This document shows, piece after piece, positions 26,008-35,739 of a stretch of DNA of 64,000 nt (the first letter of the stretch is position 1; the number at the start of each line of letters is the position of its first letter). The notes beneath the pieces are model-generated. The model saw only the letters and a program-made list of their open reading frames with translations, did no database searches and was not told the DNA's origin. The translations under genes and the position numbers were made by a program. The stretch is from Micromonospora luteifusca (GTDB taxonomy: Bacteria > Actinomycetota > Actinomycetes > Mycobacteriales > Micromonosporaceae): assembly GCF_016907275.1 (NCBI RefSeq), contig NZ_JAFBBP010000001.1, positions 372,001-436,000 of the forward strand, written 5' to 3'.

Positions 26008-27902
26008 GGCAGCTCAGGGAAGAGCGCCAGCTCCGGCTTGCCGATCGGTACGACGAACCGCCGGTCCAGGAACCGGTTGCCGCGTTCGCAGGTCGTTTCC
26101 GACACGAACAGGCAGACGTGGCAGGCGGCTCCGTGCAGGAAGTCCGCCGGGTCCTGGGGCAGCCGTTCCGCGCAGAGCGGGTCCGACGAGCAGTGCAGGG
26201 CGTCGGACAGCGCCCGCCGGGTGAGCCGTACCAGCGAGTCGTGCTCGGCCAGCGACACCAGCCCACCAAGAGTGCCCTCGGCGTCCGGTACGGCGGTGTA
26301 GATGAGGATGCCGGCGCGCTGCGGGTCAGCCTCGGTCCCGGAGTAGATCCGTTCGGAGAGACTCGCCGAGCTGTATCCGCATTCGAGGGAGATGGTGCGG
26401 ATCAGCAGGTGGGACAGGGTGTGCAAGGCGATGTAGCGCTCCCCCGGCCAGAGGTGCATCGGGTCGAACGGTCCGGCGATCCGGCCGGAGTAGCGGTTCT
26501 TGCGGAACCGGGCGTACGCGTCCCGGTGTTCCTGCATGACCTCGGTGTACTCGATCCGCTGCTCCCAGGCGGCGAGCAGGTCCTCCGGCAGGCGCAGGAA
26601 GATGCCCTCGCCGCGTACCTCGCTGGCCGGCACCCAGGTCGCCGCCCCCTTGGACAGCGACGCGCGGGTGACGAGGTCGGGGTCTTCCGGGTCGGGCGAG
26701 TCAAGTCGAGTGAAGCCGACCAGTGCGCGGACCTCCCGCAGCCGTTCGGCCTGGATCACGTCGGCGTAGACGTTCTTCAGCTCACCAGGCACCCCGTCGG
26801 AGTCACGGCGGAGGGTGAAGTCGTCCGTGGCCGGCGGTAGGTGGCCGGCGGAGAAGATTTCCCACTCCGGCGTACGCAGGTCGGGGTAGCCCTTCTCCTC
26901 CTCGTCGCCCTTGGCACCGGTGCGGTGCCGCTCGATCGCCGCCCAGATCTCCTGGTCGCTCCACCGTTCCAACTCGCGGAATGCCGGCACGACCGTCCGC
27001 AGGTACGGCAGCATGTCCACGTTAGGAACGCCCTCCAGTGCGGCCCAGTGCTGTTCCACCTTGACCTGGAGTTCGCTGGCCCCGGTGCGCGGCACGGCCA
27101 GAGCGGAGAGGGTCTGCGCGAACCACTGATTGGACGCGCCGACGACCAGGAGCTTCAGCTCGGCACCGCCGCAGCCCTTCGGGTCAAAGTCGCCGAGGTG
27201 CGGCCGACGGCCACGGCAGCGGGGAAGCTTCTCCGCGCCGCGCGGACCGAGGACCTCCTTCATGTTGCGGCGGGCACCGCAGGGGGCGCACTTGATCTCG
27301 ACGTTGGCGCCCAGGTTGCCGCCGCGGTCGTCCATCTTCAGCTTGGGATGGCTGGCGTTGGGGCAGCCACCGCCCTGGTGGACGAAGTGTGCGTACGGGA
27401 AGTCGTCGAGGTGGCCTTCGGTGCAGGCGAGCACGAACCGGGCACCCACCGCCATCGGTTTACGCCCGGACTTTTTGCGGCTGCACACGGTGTGGAAGAA
27501 GCGGGCCTCGTGCGGTTTACGTGGCTTGGAGTTCTCGAAGCCGAAGACATTCGAGTCGATCGGCGCCAGATCGTCGCAGGCGGTGCAGCGCAGCCAGCCG
27601 GGGAATGGCGTGATCGGCACACCGACGCGGCCGGCCGGGCCGGTCGGATCTCGGTCGGTGCCATCCAGCCACGGTGCCGGACGCAGTTCCTTGACCGAAC
27701 GCAACCCCAGGGCCCGCACGGCGGCGAGCAGTCGAGGTTCCACGATCTCCTCCCAGTCGGGCACGACCGAGTAGTTCCAGTCGTCGAGGCCTCGGACCAG
27801 AACGGAGAAATTGGGCAGGTCGACGATCGAGCCGACCCCGGTGGTGAACATCAGGTGGCTGGGGCGGACGGCGCCGACCCGCCGGAAGTAGTTGGCGGCC
27901 AT
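26004..27902 (-). CDS. drmB: DISARM protein DrmB (DUF1998)
   Basis: A 632-residue DUF1998 protein, the partner of the DrmA helicase in DISARM. The N-terminus RRVGAVRPSHLMFTTGVGSI and VDLPNFSVLV is highly characteristic. Cysteine pairs (CTAC near residue 100, CAPC in the middle) and the C-terminal block HGAACHVCLFVSETTCERGN with LDRRF suggest structural zinc sites. DrmAB forms a complex that engages foreign DNA. It shares one base with the stop of drmA (TGATG) and overlaps drmC by 4 nt. Confidence 0.93.
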   Translation of the reverse strand: MAANYFRRVGAVRPSHLMFTTGVGSIVDLPNFSVLVRGLDDWNYSVVPDWEEIVEPRLLAAVRALGLRSVKELRPAPWLDGTDRDPTGPAGRVGVPITPFPGWLRCTACDDLAPIDSNVFGFENSKPRKPHEARFFHTVCSRKKSGRKPMAVGARFVLACTEGHLDDFPYAHFVHQGGGCPNASHPKLKMDDRGGNLGANVEIKCAPCGARRNMKEVLGPRGAEKLPRCRGRRPHLGDFDPKGCGGAELKLLVVGASNQWFAQTLSALAVPRTGASELQVKVEQHWAALEGVPNVDMLPYLRTVVPAFRELERWSDQEIWAAIERHRTGAKGDEEEKGYPDLRTPEWEIFSAGHLPPATDDFTLRRDSDGVPGELKNVYADVIQAERLREVRALVGFTRLDSPDPEDPDLVTRASLSKGAATWVPASEVRGEGIFLRLPEDLLAAWEQRIEYTEVMQEHRDAYARFRKNRYSGRIAGPFDPMHLWPGERYIALHTLSHLLIRTISLECGYSSASLSERIYSGTEADPQRAGILIYTAVPDAEGTLGGLVSLAEHDSLVRLTRRALSDALHCSSDPLCAERLPQDPADFLHGAACHVCLFVSETTCERGNRFLDRRFVVPIGKPELALFPELP

Positions 27903-30900
27903 CAGTTGCCCTTGCCCTTCCCGGTCAGCGTCGATTCGCCCAGCTCATCCCCGTCGGGCAGATCTTCGGCCCGTTTGCTGTCGGTCTGCGGACCGAAGGA
28001 CCACTCCGGCGTCCCGTACTGCGGGTTGAAGATTTCCCCGCCGGCGGGCAGCACCAGGTTGATCTCGTTCTCGGTCTCCCGCATGGACTGCCCGACCGTC
28101 AGGCCGGTCCACCGCCCGCCACCGGCCACGGTCAGCAGACCATCCAGCTTCTGCTGCTTGAACGTCCCCTCCGAGTAGCCGAGTCGGGACGAGCCGGTCT
28201 TCTTCTTGTTCCAATCGTCGCGGAGCCGGTTGATCCGCTCCTGTAGGTACTCGCGCCCGCGCGTCCCACTGATCGCCTCGGCGCGGGCCAGCAGCCGGTC
28301 GATGACCCGCTGCACCTCCGGGCCGTCGAGCGGCACGTCGTGGGCATCGGTGTTGCGGGAGAAGCTGTCCTCGCCGTTGCGCACGGCCGCGACGAGGGTC
28401 GCGGTGGTGCCCCGATCCAGCGCCCGTCGGGTGTACGGGGTGACCGAGAGCGCCTCCACCTGACGGTAGAAGGTGGCGTGGTAATACTCGAAGTCCTCGT
28501 AGTGAGCCAGGTCCCGCGGCCTGGTCCAGTTGTAGAGGGTGACCACCAGACCGGGCCGCTTCGCGTCGCGGCCGACCCGGGAGGAGGCCTGGATGTACTC
28601 GGCGGTGTTCTTCGGCTGCCCGGTGACGACCATCAGGCCGAAGCGGGACACGTCGACGCCGACCTGGAGCATCGAGGTGGCGAGCACCGCGTCGACCGGT
28701 ACCCGGTTCTCGTCCTGCCGTTGGTAGAAGCTCTGGGTGACCGGGTGCAGCGACAGCTTCGGGTTCGACGCGGTCTTGGCCTTGAACGCGTCCCGCATGT
28801 CCTCCAGCACGGCCCGCCGTCGGGCAGTGGTGTCGAGCTCCGGGTCGAAGCCGTTCTCCAGCCGCTTGAGCACCTCGCTGATGTCGGCGGAGGAGACCCG
28901 GGAGGTGAGTTCCTGCACGTTGAGCATCTGCGTGCCGGCGATCCGGTCGGAGAGGCCCTTGCGCCGGCCGTGGCTGCGGACGCGGGTGGTGACCTGGTCG
29001 TCGAGGAGACGGCGCATGCCGGCCAGTTCGCGGGTGGCGCTGAAGTAGCCGACGCTGGTCATGTACGGGTCGGCCGGCTGCCCGTACGTGTCGAAGAGGG
29101 TCTGCCCGGCGATGAGCAGGATCTCCGAGACGCGGATTTCCGCCGACTTCATCCGGACCCCGTGCGCGCAGATGCCCAGGTAGCGGCGACCGGGGTTCTG
29201 CACGGTGACCGGCACCTGCCGGCTGAAGAACGTGTCGGTGATGTCGATGACCGGTGGCGGGAAGACGGCGAGCTGTCGGCCGAAGACGCCGAGCACCTGC
29301 TCCCGGGCCCGCTTGGTGGTCGCCGTGGACGCCACGATCTTCGGCCCGGCCTCACGGCCGCCCGGCAGCGACCAGGTGCAGAGCTGGTCGACGGCCGCCT
29401 CGAACAGGCCGACGATGGTGCCGAGCGCACCGGAGATGAGGTGCAGCTCGTCCTGGATGATCAGGTCCGGCGGGCGCAGCCGGACGACCGGCTCGCTGGT
29501 GACAGCCGGCAGTTTGCCCTTCTTGTTGTGCCGGGCACCGCAACCGGTCTTCGCGTCGAGGTCGTCGTGCCGGTAGCCGTGTCGAGGGCAGCGCTCCCGG
29601 ACCCGGCCGAAGAGCATCCCAGCGAAGCCTCGCCAGGGCAGCTGGGCGAGCTTGTCGACGGTAGCGATGACCAGGCTGGGGGCGTACCGGTAGATCTCCT
29701 CGTCGATGGTGAGGATCGGCAGGCCCTCGGTGGAGCGGGTGCGAGAGAACGGGCAGGCCTCCGCGCCTTCAGCCTCGGGGCAAAAGACCAGGACCCGCCG
29801 CTCGTCCTCGCGGACGGTCAGGTCACGCTCGGCGCGCAGCTTCGACCCGCACCACGGGCAGCTCAACGTCTGCAGGACGTTGGTGAACTTGCCGCTGCCG
29901 GCCTCACGCGCCTCTGCGATCTGCTCGGAGGCTTCGGTGAACCAGTTCGGCGACACCCCGCCACCGACCCAGAGCCCGATCCGGAATGGCTCCGCACCCC
30001 AGGTCTGCTCCGCCTGCCGACGCAGCACCTCGGCGGCGCAGACCAGGGCGGCGGCCCGCTGGAACTGCTGCGCGGTGAGCAGCCGCAGCGTGTACCGCAT
30101 CAGCACGGCCACACCGCCCGCGCCGCTACGGGCGTCCGCACCGGCACCGACCGCCCCCTGGAGACGGCGGATCGCGAAGGTGAAGGCGGTCAGCCCGAGG
30201 TAGGCCTCCGTCTTGCCACCACCGGTGGGGAAGAAGAGCAGGTCGACGGTCGCGTCCCGGTCGGCGGCCCGCTCCGGATGCGCCGGGTCGGTGATCGACG
30301 GCAGATTCAGCAGTACGAACGCGAGCTGGAACGGCCGCCAAGAGGCAGTTGCGGCGCCGCGTGCGTCGATGGCAGCCTTGGCATCGGCGTACGACAGGTT
30401 CTGCTCCTCGCGGAGCCGGGCAACCTCGCTGTGTCGACGTTGCAGCGCCATCGCCTCGTTGGCGAAACGGAAGGCGGCGATGGCGTCGGCGTGCTTCTCG
30501 GTCTCCGGATCGGTGAGCAGCGCGATGCCAGCCCGGATCCGCTCGGCCGCGCGGCGCGCGTTGAATACGGCGGTCACGGCGGCTGGACGCAGCGGCTCCG
30601 GCAGGCCAGGAATCTTGGCTTCCTCGTCATCCAGCCAGTCCTCGTACCCATCGGCCAGTGGCGCGAGCCGGGTTCGCAGCCGGTCGATGTCAGCGGTGGC
30701 GAGGGCGTCCATGGACAGTTCCACGCCGGCCAGGCCGCTGTCCTTGCCAACCTGAGCGACGGTCGCCGGCACATTGTGGGTGGGCAGCCAGATGGTCGCG
30801 AGCTGATACGCGCACCGCTCGTCCTCACGCACCGACGGGTGGACGGCGACGTTGCGGCCGGAGGCGTAGCGGCGCTGCGACCGGTAGAGCAGTCGCAGGT

Positions 30901-31744
30901 GCGTCTCCTCCAGGTCGTCACCGACGCCCTGCACCCCGTCCAGCGGGTCGTCGATCGGCAGGAAGACGGCGGCGGCACCATCCAGCGCGGTCACGGTGAG
31001 GGCGGCCTGGAACAACCAGGTCGTGTCGCCGTTGCTGGTCGCTTCCTTCTGGGTATTTATTAGCGCGAGCTGCACCACCCGGCGGCCGTCGCGCGGCCGG
31101 ACCTCGACAGCCAGGTGCACGCCCGGCTCGTCCTCGTCCGACACCGTCAGCGGCATTCGGTAGGACGACTCGCTGTCGAGGCGCACCTCCTTGCGGTACG
31201 ACACCGGCTCGCGGTACCAGACCCGGCGCTTCTTGCCCTTCTCGTCCTCGGACTCGCGCAGGTCGTAGCGGCCCCACTCGGCGGTCACGGTCAGCACGTC
31301 GACGTCGCCGGGGACGGCGAAGGACAGGCCCATGGACGAGGCCCACATCTTGCCCAGGTTCTGCGGGGCGACGACCTCCGGCAGCTCGGCCTCCGCGCCG
31401 TCCCCCTGGACGGCGGCGTCCACGTCCGCCACCTCGGCCGCCTCGCGGCGGTCGGAGCGCGGACGCTGCTTCGGACCGAGCATGCCGACGAGGTAGCGCT
31501 CGCGCGGGCCCATCGCCCCGGGCCGGAACTCCTCGTGCTCCCCGTCCCACGGGCCGAGCAGATCCCGACTGATCAGCTCCTCCAGCTCGTCGCGCACCTG
31601 GTATGACGTCGCCTCGGGGAACGCCTGCGGTACGTCGAGTGACGGGACCAGCGCGGCTTGGTTGGCGTCGTCGCTACCAGTCAGGGAAAGTGCCTGCTGC
31701 TCGCCGCGCGGATGGGGGAAAAGGCCACCCTGTACGTCGACCAT
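27902..31744 (-). CDS. drmA: DISARM helicase DrmA
   Basis: A 1280-residue SF2 helicase. I start it at the ATG at 31744, which shares one base with the stop of drmMI; the open frame runs further upstream but only as a shadow of that gene. Motifs: FFPTGGGKTEAYLGLTAF (Walker A, about 507), a CPWCG cluster (about 630), DELHLISGALGTIVGLFEAA (motif II, about 765), and VGVDVSRFGLMVVTGQPKNT with QASSRVGRDAKRPGLVVTLY (about 1030-1065), which is diagnostic. DrmA translocates on DNA with DrmB in the anti-phage complex. Length is normal. Confidence 0.95.
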   Translation of the reverse strand: MVDVQGGLFPHPRGEQQALSLTGSDDANQAALVPSLDVPQAFPEATSYQVRDELEELISRDLLGPWDGEHEEFRPGAMGPRERYLVGMLGPKQRPRSDRREAAEVADVDAAVQGDGAEAELPEVVAPQNLGKMWASSMGLSFAVPGDVDVLTVTAEWGRYDLRESEDEKGKKRRVWYREPVSYRKEVRLDSESSYRMPLTVSDEDEPGVHLAVEVRPRDGRRVVQLALINTQKEATSNGDTTWLFQAALTVTALDGAAAVFLPIDDPLDGVQGVGDDLEETHLRLLYRSQRRYASGRNVAVHPSVREDERCAYQLATIWLPTHNVPATVAQVGKDSGLAGVELSMDALATADIDRLRTRLAPLADGYEDWLDDEEAKIPGLPEPLRPAAVTAVFNARRAAERIRAGIALLTDPETEKHADAIAAFRFANEAMALQRRHSEVARLREEQNLSYADAKAAIDARGAATASWRPFQLAFVLLNLPSITDPAHPERAADRDATVDLLFFPTGGGKTEAYLGLTAFTFAIRRLQGAVGAGADARSGAGGVAVLMRYTLRLLTAQQFQRAAALVCAAEVLRRQAEQTWGAEPFRIGLWVGGGVSPNWFTEASEQIAEAREAGSGKFTNVLQTLSCPWCGSKLRAERDLTVREDERRVLVFCPEAEGAEACPFSRTRSTEGLPILTIDEEIYRYAPSLVIATVDKLAQLPWRGFAGMLFGRVRERCPRHGYRHDDLDAKTGCGARHNKKGKLPAVTSEPVVRLRPPDLIIQDELHLISGALGTIVGLFEAAVDQLCTWSLPGGREAGPKIVASTATTKRAREQVLGVFGRQLAVFPPPVIDITDTFFSRQVPVTVQNPGRRYLGICAHGVRMKSAEIRVSEILLIAGQTLFDTYGQPADPYMTSVGYFSATRELAGMRRLLDDQVTTRVRSHGRRKGLSDRIAGTQMLNVQELTSRVSSADISEVLKRLENGFDPELDTTARRRAVLEDMRDAFKAKTASNPKLSLHPVTQSFYQRQDENRVPVDAVLATSMLQVGVDVSRFGLMVVTGQPKNTAEYIQASSRVGRDAKRPGLVVTLYNWTRPRDLAHYEDFEYYHATFYRQVEALSVTPYTRRALDRGTTATLVAAVRNGEDSFSRNTDAHDVPLDGPEVQRVIDRLLARAEAISGTRGREYLQERINRLRDDWNKKKTGSSRLGYSEGTFKQQKLDGLLTVAGGGRWTGLTVGQSMRETENEINLVLPAGGEIFNPQYGTPEWSFGPQTDSKRAEDLPDGDELGESTLTGKGKGN

Positions 31745-34700
31745 CAGAACAACGTCCCTTCGGTGGACTTCCCCTTGCGGCCCGCCTTTTTGTCGTGCAG
31801 GCCCTTTGCGTTCTCTTCGGCGTAGCGCTGGTGGTTCAGCTCCAGCAGCCGGTCGAGGATCTCGCGCTGGACGGCAGGGCCGATGGTGTAGCGGGTGTAG
31901 GCGCCGGCCGTGTGAAAGCCGTGGTCTAGGCCTTCCGCCACCAGATCGTCCCAGTCGTACGCGCGGCACACCGCCACGTCGATGTCGCGGTGGATGCGCC
32001 GCAGCTCCACGATGTCCTCGTCCTGGCAGGCCTGGTCGAAGACGAGGTTGTACGTGGCCGTCAGGCCGGCCTGCCGACCGAGCATTACGTCCCGGCGATG
32101 CGTGTCGAGCCGGCCGCCGAGCATCCGCAGCTCGGGCGTCAGCTCCGGCAATGCGAACGTCTCGAACACGTCCGACGGCGAATAGTTGACCCGCGTCTCC
32201 AGTGTCGACCCATGGCTGACCGCCCACCAGTAGTGCGGCGCGCTCGATAGCAACGCCAACATCGCCGTATCGTCCGTTGCGAAAACTGCCAACTTATGCG
32301 CGAAAACCTGTCCGGTGGGCACCATCACCGGCATGACCGCCTTGCTCACGAGCGTGATCGCAACCACCCGCTCCAGCCCCACTATTGCGGCACGGAGCCC
32401 AGGCGCCAACTTCTCGTATTGCCACCACTTCTGGCGAGTAGCCCGCTTAGATTCAGGAAGCTTGTCCCGCGATGGCTTCACGAGCCTTCGAAGCCGGTCC
32501 AAACAATCCGGATAGAGTGACGCAGCCTCAAACGAGCTGCCCTGAAAGTCAATGATCCAGCGACTCGCGGACAAATCGGGGCGCGAATTTAGGTCTTGCC
32601 CATTGAGGTACCGGAAGACAACCTCACCATTACGCGGGCTCGATGCAAGCAGTTCCGCTGCTTCATCGTCGGACATTGCGAAGCCAATTCCGTTTACGAG
32701 ATTTCCGATATACGCAATCCCGGCACTGGCGGCTAGCCGCTCCGCTCGACCGGATACCCGCGAAATCGGTTCTAGTGAGGTAGTGATCCCAGGAACAACC
32801 ACTCCATCGGCGACACAGCTAGCCCCGGGGCCGAGCAATCTTCGACTCGTCCACACAGCACAGAACTCGAGCGCGGCCGAGCTGGACGGCCAGGGCCTGC
32901 TCTTAATCGATTTTCGGATCTCTACCTTGCCCGCCGCAATCTGATCGAGGCCAACCTCGCGGGTGTCGCCTTGAGCCAGGGTGTTAGTGGCAATCAATCC
33001 AGTCTGCCCGCTCCGATTGAGCAGGTCGTGCGCCCGGAGCAGGAAGTAGGCGACCAGGTCGGCGTTTCCCTTCACACCCCGTCCAACCGCGGAGACGAGG
33101 TACTCGCGGTAGGCCGAACCCAGCGGGCCGCTGATCTTTTTTCCGCCGAGGAACGGCGGGTTGCCGATGATGGCATCGAAGCCACCTTGCGCAAAGACCT
33201 CGGGAAACTCCAGGGGCCAGTGCAGCGGCTCCCGGTCGAACGCGCCGGCCGGTCGATCGAGAGCCAGCCACGACCGGGCCTGCGCGACAAGCGGTTCCGG
33301 GTCACCGTCGCGGACCAGGCGTTGGGCCAGGCCGCCGACCCGCTCTGCGGCGCTGCGCGGATCCTGGCCGCGCTTCATTGAGGCGAGCGATGCACCGACG
33401 ACCAGGTCGGCATAGACGTCGGCTCGTCGCCGCAGCACGCGCACTTGGTCGAGGAGCCGCCGCTTCTCTGCCAGGTTCTCCAAGTTGTCTGGCAATGCGG
33501 CGAGTCGCCGCCGCAGGCCAAGCGCCTGGGACAGGTCCCGATCGAGGCGCAGGTCATGGCCGGCTTGCCCGGGCAGCGTCACCACATTGCCGATGCCGAG
33601 CAGCGAGTCCCCGGCGACAAGCCGGTCGTCAAGGAAGGTGAATGGGCGCTGCGAGTCCATGGAGACCAGCCAAAGCGACAGCTTGGCCATCTCCACGGCC
33701 ATCGGGTTGATGTCGACGCCGTAGAGGCAGTGCTCGATGACCTGGCGCCGCGCCTCCACCACTAGTGGGTCCTCGTCTGTGTCCACCGGCCGGTCGACCC
33801 CACGCTGCCGGTAGGCAAGCGCTCGACCGTCCCCCTCCCGGGACCACGCCTCGATCAGGTGGCCGGCCAGGTAGCGAGCCGCAGCGACCAGGAATGCCGC
33901 CGATCCCATGGCGATGTCGGCGACCTTGAGGGAGAGGATCTCCTTGCTGGACTTCGGCTTCCACTGCGACTTGTCGGCCGTCTGCAACGGCCCCGGTTCG
34001 TAGACCAACGGCTCCAGCGCCCCCTCGACCACCTCTTCAGCAAGGAAGCGCGGCGTGTAGTGGGTACCGGTGTTGCGGCGCAGCGCCGACTCGGTGACGA
34101 AGAGCGCACCGGGCAGGATCACCACGGGCAGACCCCGCAGGTCCTCACGGATGACCGCGGTGAACGGCAGCAGCCGCTCGGATAGCGGGTAGTCGCCGCC
34201 GGTCACCGCGAGCAGCTTCTTGCGGGCCTCCTCGCGCTCCACCCCTTCGAGCGGTGCCAGCCGCTTGGTCAGCGCCGCAACCGAGCCGATCTTCGAGTCC
34301 TTGTACTTCTCGGCGAGCGCCTTGGCCAGCGCCGGCACGTCGGACGCCCGCTCGGCCAGAGCCTCCAGGTCGACGAGCGCGACCTCCTCCTCCAGCCCTT
34401 CCTTGCCGACCAGCCCGACCGTCACGTCCTCGGCCCGGAAGCCCTCGAAAGAGAGCAGGCCCTCGTAGACGTACCCGATCTGCTCGACGTCGAGGGCGCG
34501 GAAGCTGATCGTGCGGCGCTCCCGGGACCGACCGGTGCCGATCTCGACGTACTGCACGGCGCGGAGCATGTGCAGCACGGTCCGGTCGTCGATGGTCAGC
34601 GGCAGCCACGGGGCGGCCTCCGGGTCGAAGAGCGAACCATCGTGGCCGTGCATGGTAAGCCGGGGGTGGTCAACGCCGCGGTAGACGGCGTTGAAGAGGG

Positions 34701-35739
34701 CGAGCAGCCGGTGCCAGGCTGCCGAGCTGTGCTCCAGGTCCTCCTCGCTGCCCTCGATGACCCGCTGCTCAAGCTCGGCGCAGAGCCGCCCCGCCGAGTA
34801 CGCCTTCACATACAGCTCGTTGTCGGCGGGGAGCAGCTTGCGCTCCTCGGCGAAGAGCAGGAAGACGATCCGCATCATGACGGAGACAGCGCCCCGGTAG
34901 ACGTCGTGCGCGTCAACGTCCTGGAGGCCGCGCCCGCCAAGCTCCCGGTCCCGGACGTCGGTGCGACCCATCGCGGCCACCAGCAGTTCGACGGCCTGAC
35001 GGACCTGGACGCCGAGCGCTTCGGTGATCTCCTCCTGGCTGCCGAGGCTGGCTCGCAGCAGCGGCACCAGCCGCTCGGTATCGGGGACGCCGAAAAACCG
35101 GTGCCGGGACAGTAGCGAGGTGAACGCGCGAACCACGTCGCGCTCGGCGGCCTCGGGCCACGCCACCGCGTCGAAGACGGCCGTGGTGGTGACGCCGCCG
35201 CGCGGTGCCCAGACCAGCGTCCACCAGCGGCCGTCGGTGACCAGGCCCAGCTCGATGTTGTGGTGCCGGCACAGGTTGGCGAGCCGGTCGACCGGGGTCG
35301 CCGCCCAAGCGGAATCACGAATCCGGGCGGTCGGCTGGCTGCCGGCCGGACAGATCATGCCCAGCATCCGTACGGTGTCGGGCTTGATCTCCTCGCCCGG
35401 CTCGACGAGCGCAAACGACGGGCGCAGTTCGGTGTCGTGCTCGGCAACGGTGTGCGCGAGCGCGTCGAGGCCCTCGGTGTGCAGGGTGTCGCCCCAGCCG
35501 AGCAGGTCACCAAGCACGTACCCGATCCAGGGCTGCTGGCCCTCGGCGGTGTCGGCCTGCCAGGTGGCGTGCTCCTGGCGCAGCCGCTCGCGGGTCTTCT
35601 TGTCGAGCGCATCGAGGGTCGGCCAGGTGGCGCGGAGCACCGGCAGGCTGAGGAACGGACCGCTGACCTCGACGAGGCTCAGCCAGTTGCGGTGCTGCTC
35701 GGCGCCGTCGGGGGCGGGACGTCGGAAGGTACGGCTCAT
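31744..35739 (-). CDS. drmMI: Class 1 DISARM adenine methylase DrmMI
   Basis: A 1331-residue methylase of the Eco57I-like class. Motif I is atypical but recognisable, DIAMGSAAFLVAAARYLAGH (about 611), and motif IV is IIGNPPFLGGKKISGPLG (about 860). GIATNTLAQGDTREVG-type residues (IATNTLAQGDTREVGLDQIA) follow, and the C-terminal part (RVNYSPSDVFETFALP, DTHRRDVM) resembles the recognition region of large type IIG-like methylases. In class 1 DISARM this enzyme marks host DNA so that the DrmABCD proteins act only on unmarked DNA. The ATG overlaps drmD by 4 nt. Confidence 0.93.
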   Translation of the reverse strand: MSRTFRRPAPDGAEQHRNWLSLVEVSGPFLSLPVLRATWPTLDALDKKTRERLRQEHATWQADTAEGQQPWIGYVLGDLLGWGDTLHTEGLDALAHTVAEHDTELRPSFALVEPGEEIKPDTVRMLGMICPAGSQPTARIRDSAWAATPVDRLANLCRHHNIELGLVTDGRWWTLVWAPRGGVTTTAVFDAVAWPEAAERDVVRAFTSLLSRHRFFGVPDTERLVPLLRASLGSQEEITEALGVQVRQAVELLVAAMGRTDVRDRELGGRGLQDVDAHDVYRGAVSVMMRIVFLLFAEERKLLPADNELYVKAYSAGRLCAELEQRVIEGSEEDLEHSSAAWHRLLALFNAVYRGVDHPRLTMHGHDGSLFDPEAAPWLPLTIDDRTVLHMLRAVQYVEIGTGRSRERRTISFRALDVEQIGYVYEGLLSFEGFRAEDVTVGLVGKEGLEEEVALVDLEALAERASDVPALAKALAEKYKDSKIGSVAALTKRLAPLEGVEREEARKKLLAVTGGDYPLSERLLPFTAVIREDLRGLPVVILPGALFVTESALRRNTGTHYTPRFLAEEVVEGALEPLVYEPGPLQTADKSQWKPKSSKEILSLKVADIAMGSAAFLVAAARYLAGHLIEAWSREGDGRALAYRQRGVDRPVDTDEDPLVVEARRQVIEHCLYGVDINPMAVEMAKLSLWLVSMDSQRPFTFLDDRLVAGDSLLGIGNVVTLPGQAGHDLRLDRDLSQALGLRRRLAALPDNLENLAEKRRLLDQVRVLRRRADVYADLVVGASLASMKRGQDPRSAAERVGGLAQRLVRDGDPEPLVAQARSWLALDRPAGAFDREPLHWPLEFPEVFAQGGFDAIIGNPPFLGGKKISGPLGSAYREYLVSAVGRGVKGNADLVAYFLLRAHDLLNRSGQTGLIATNTLAQGDTREVGLDQIAAGKVEIRKSIKSRPWPSSSAALEFCAVWTSRRLLGPGASCVADGVVVPGITTSLEPISRVSGRAERLAASAGIAYIGNLVNGIGFAMSDDEAAELLASSPRNGEVVFRYLNGQDLNSRPDLSASRWIIDFQGSSFEAASLYPDCLDRLRRLVKPSRDKLPESKRATRQKWWQYEKLAPGLRAAIVGLERVVAITLVSKAVMPVMVPTGQVFAHKLAVFATDDTAMLALLSSAPHYWWAVSHGSTLETRVNYSPSDVFETFALPELTPELRMLGGRLDTHRRDVMLGRQAGLTATYNLVFDQACQDEDIVELRRIHRDIDVAVCRAYDWDDLVAEGLDHGFHTAGAYTRYTIGPAVQREILDRLLELNHQRYAEENAKGLHDKKAGRKGKSTEGTLF

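Noticed and set aside
28340..31063. A 907-codon plus-strand open frame opposite drmA
   Set aside because: Its translation is low-complexity V, G, R and L, and drmA on the other strand has all helicase motifs.
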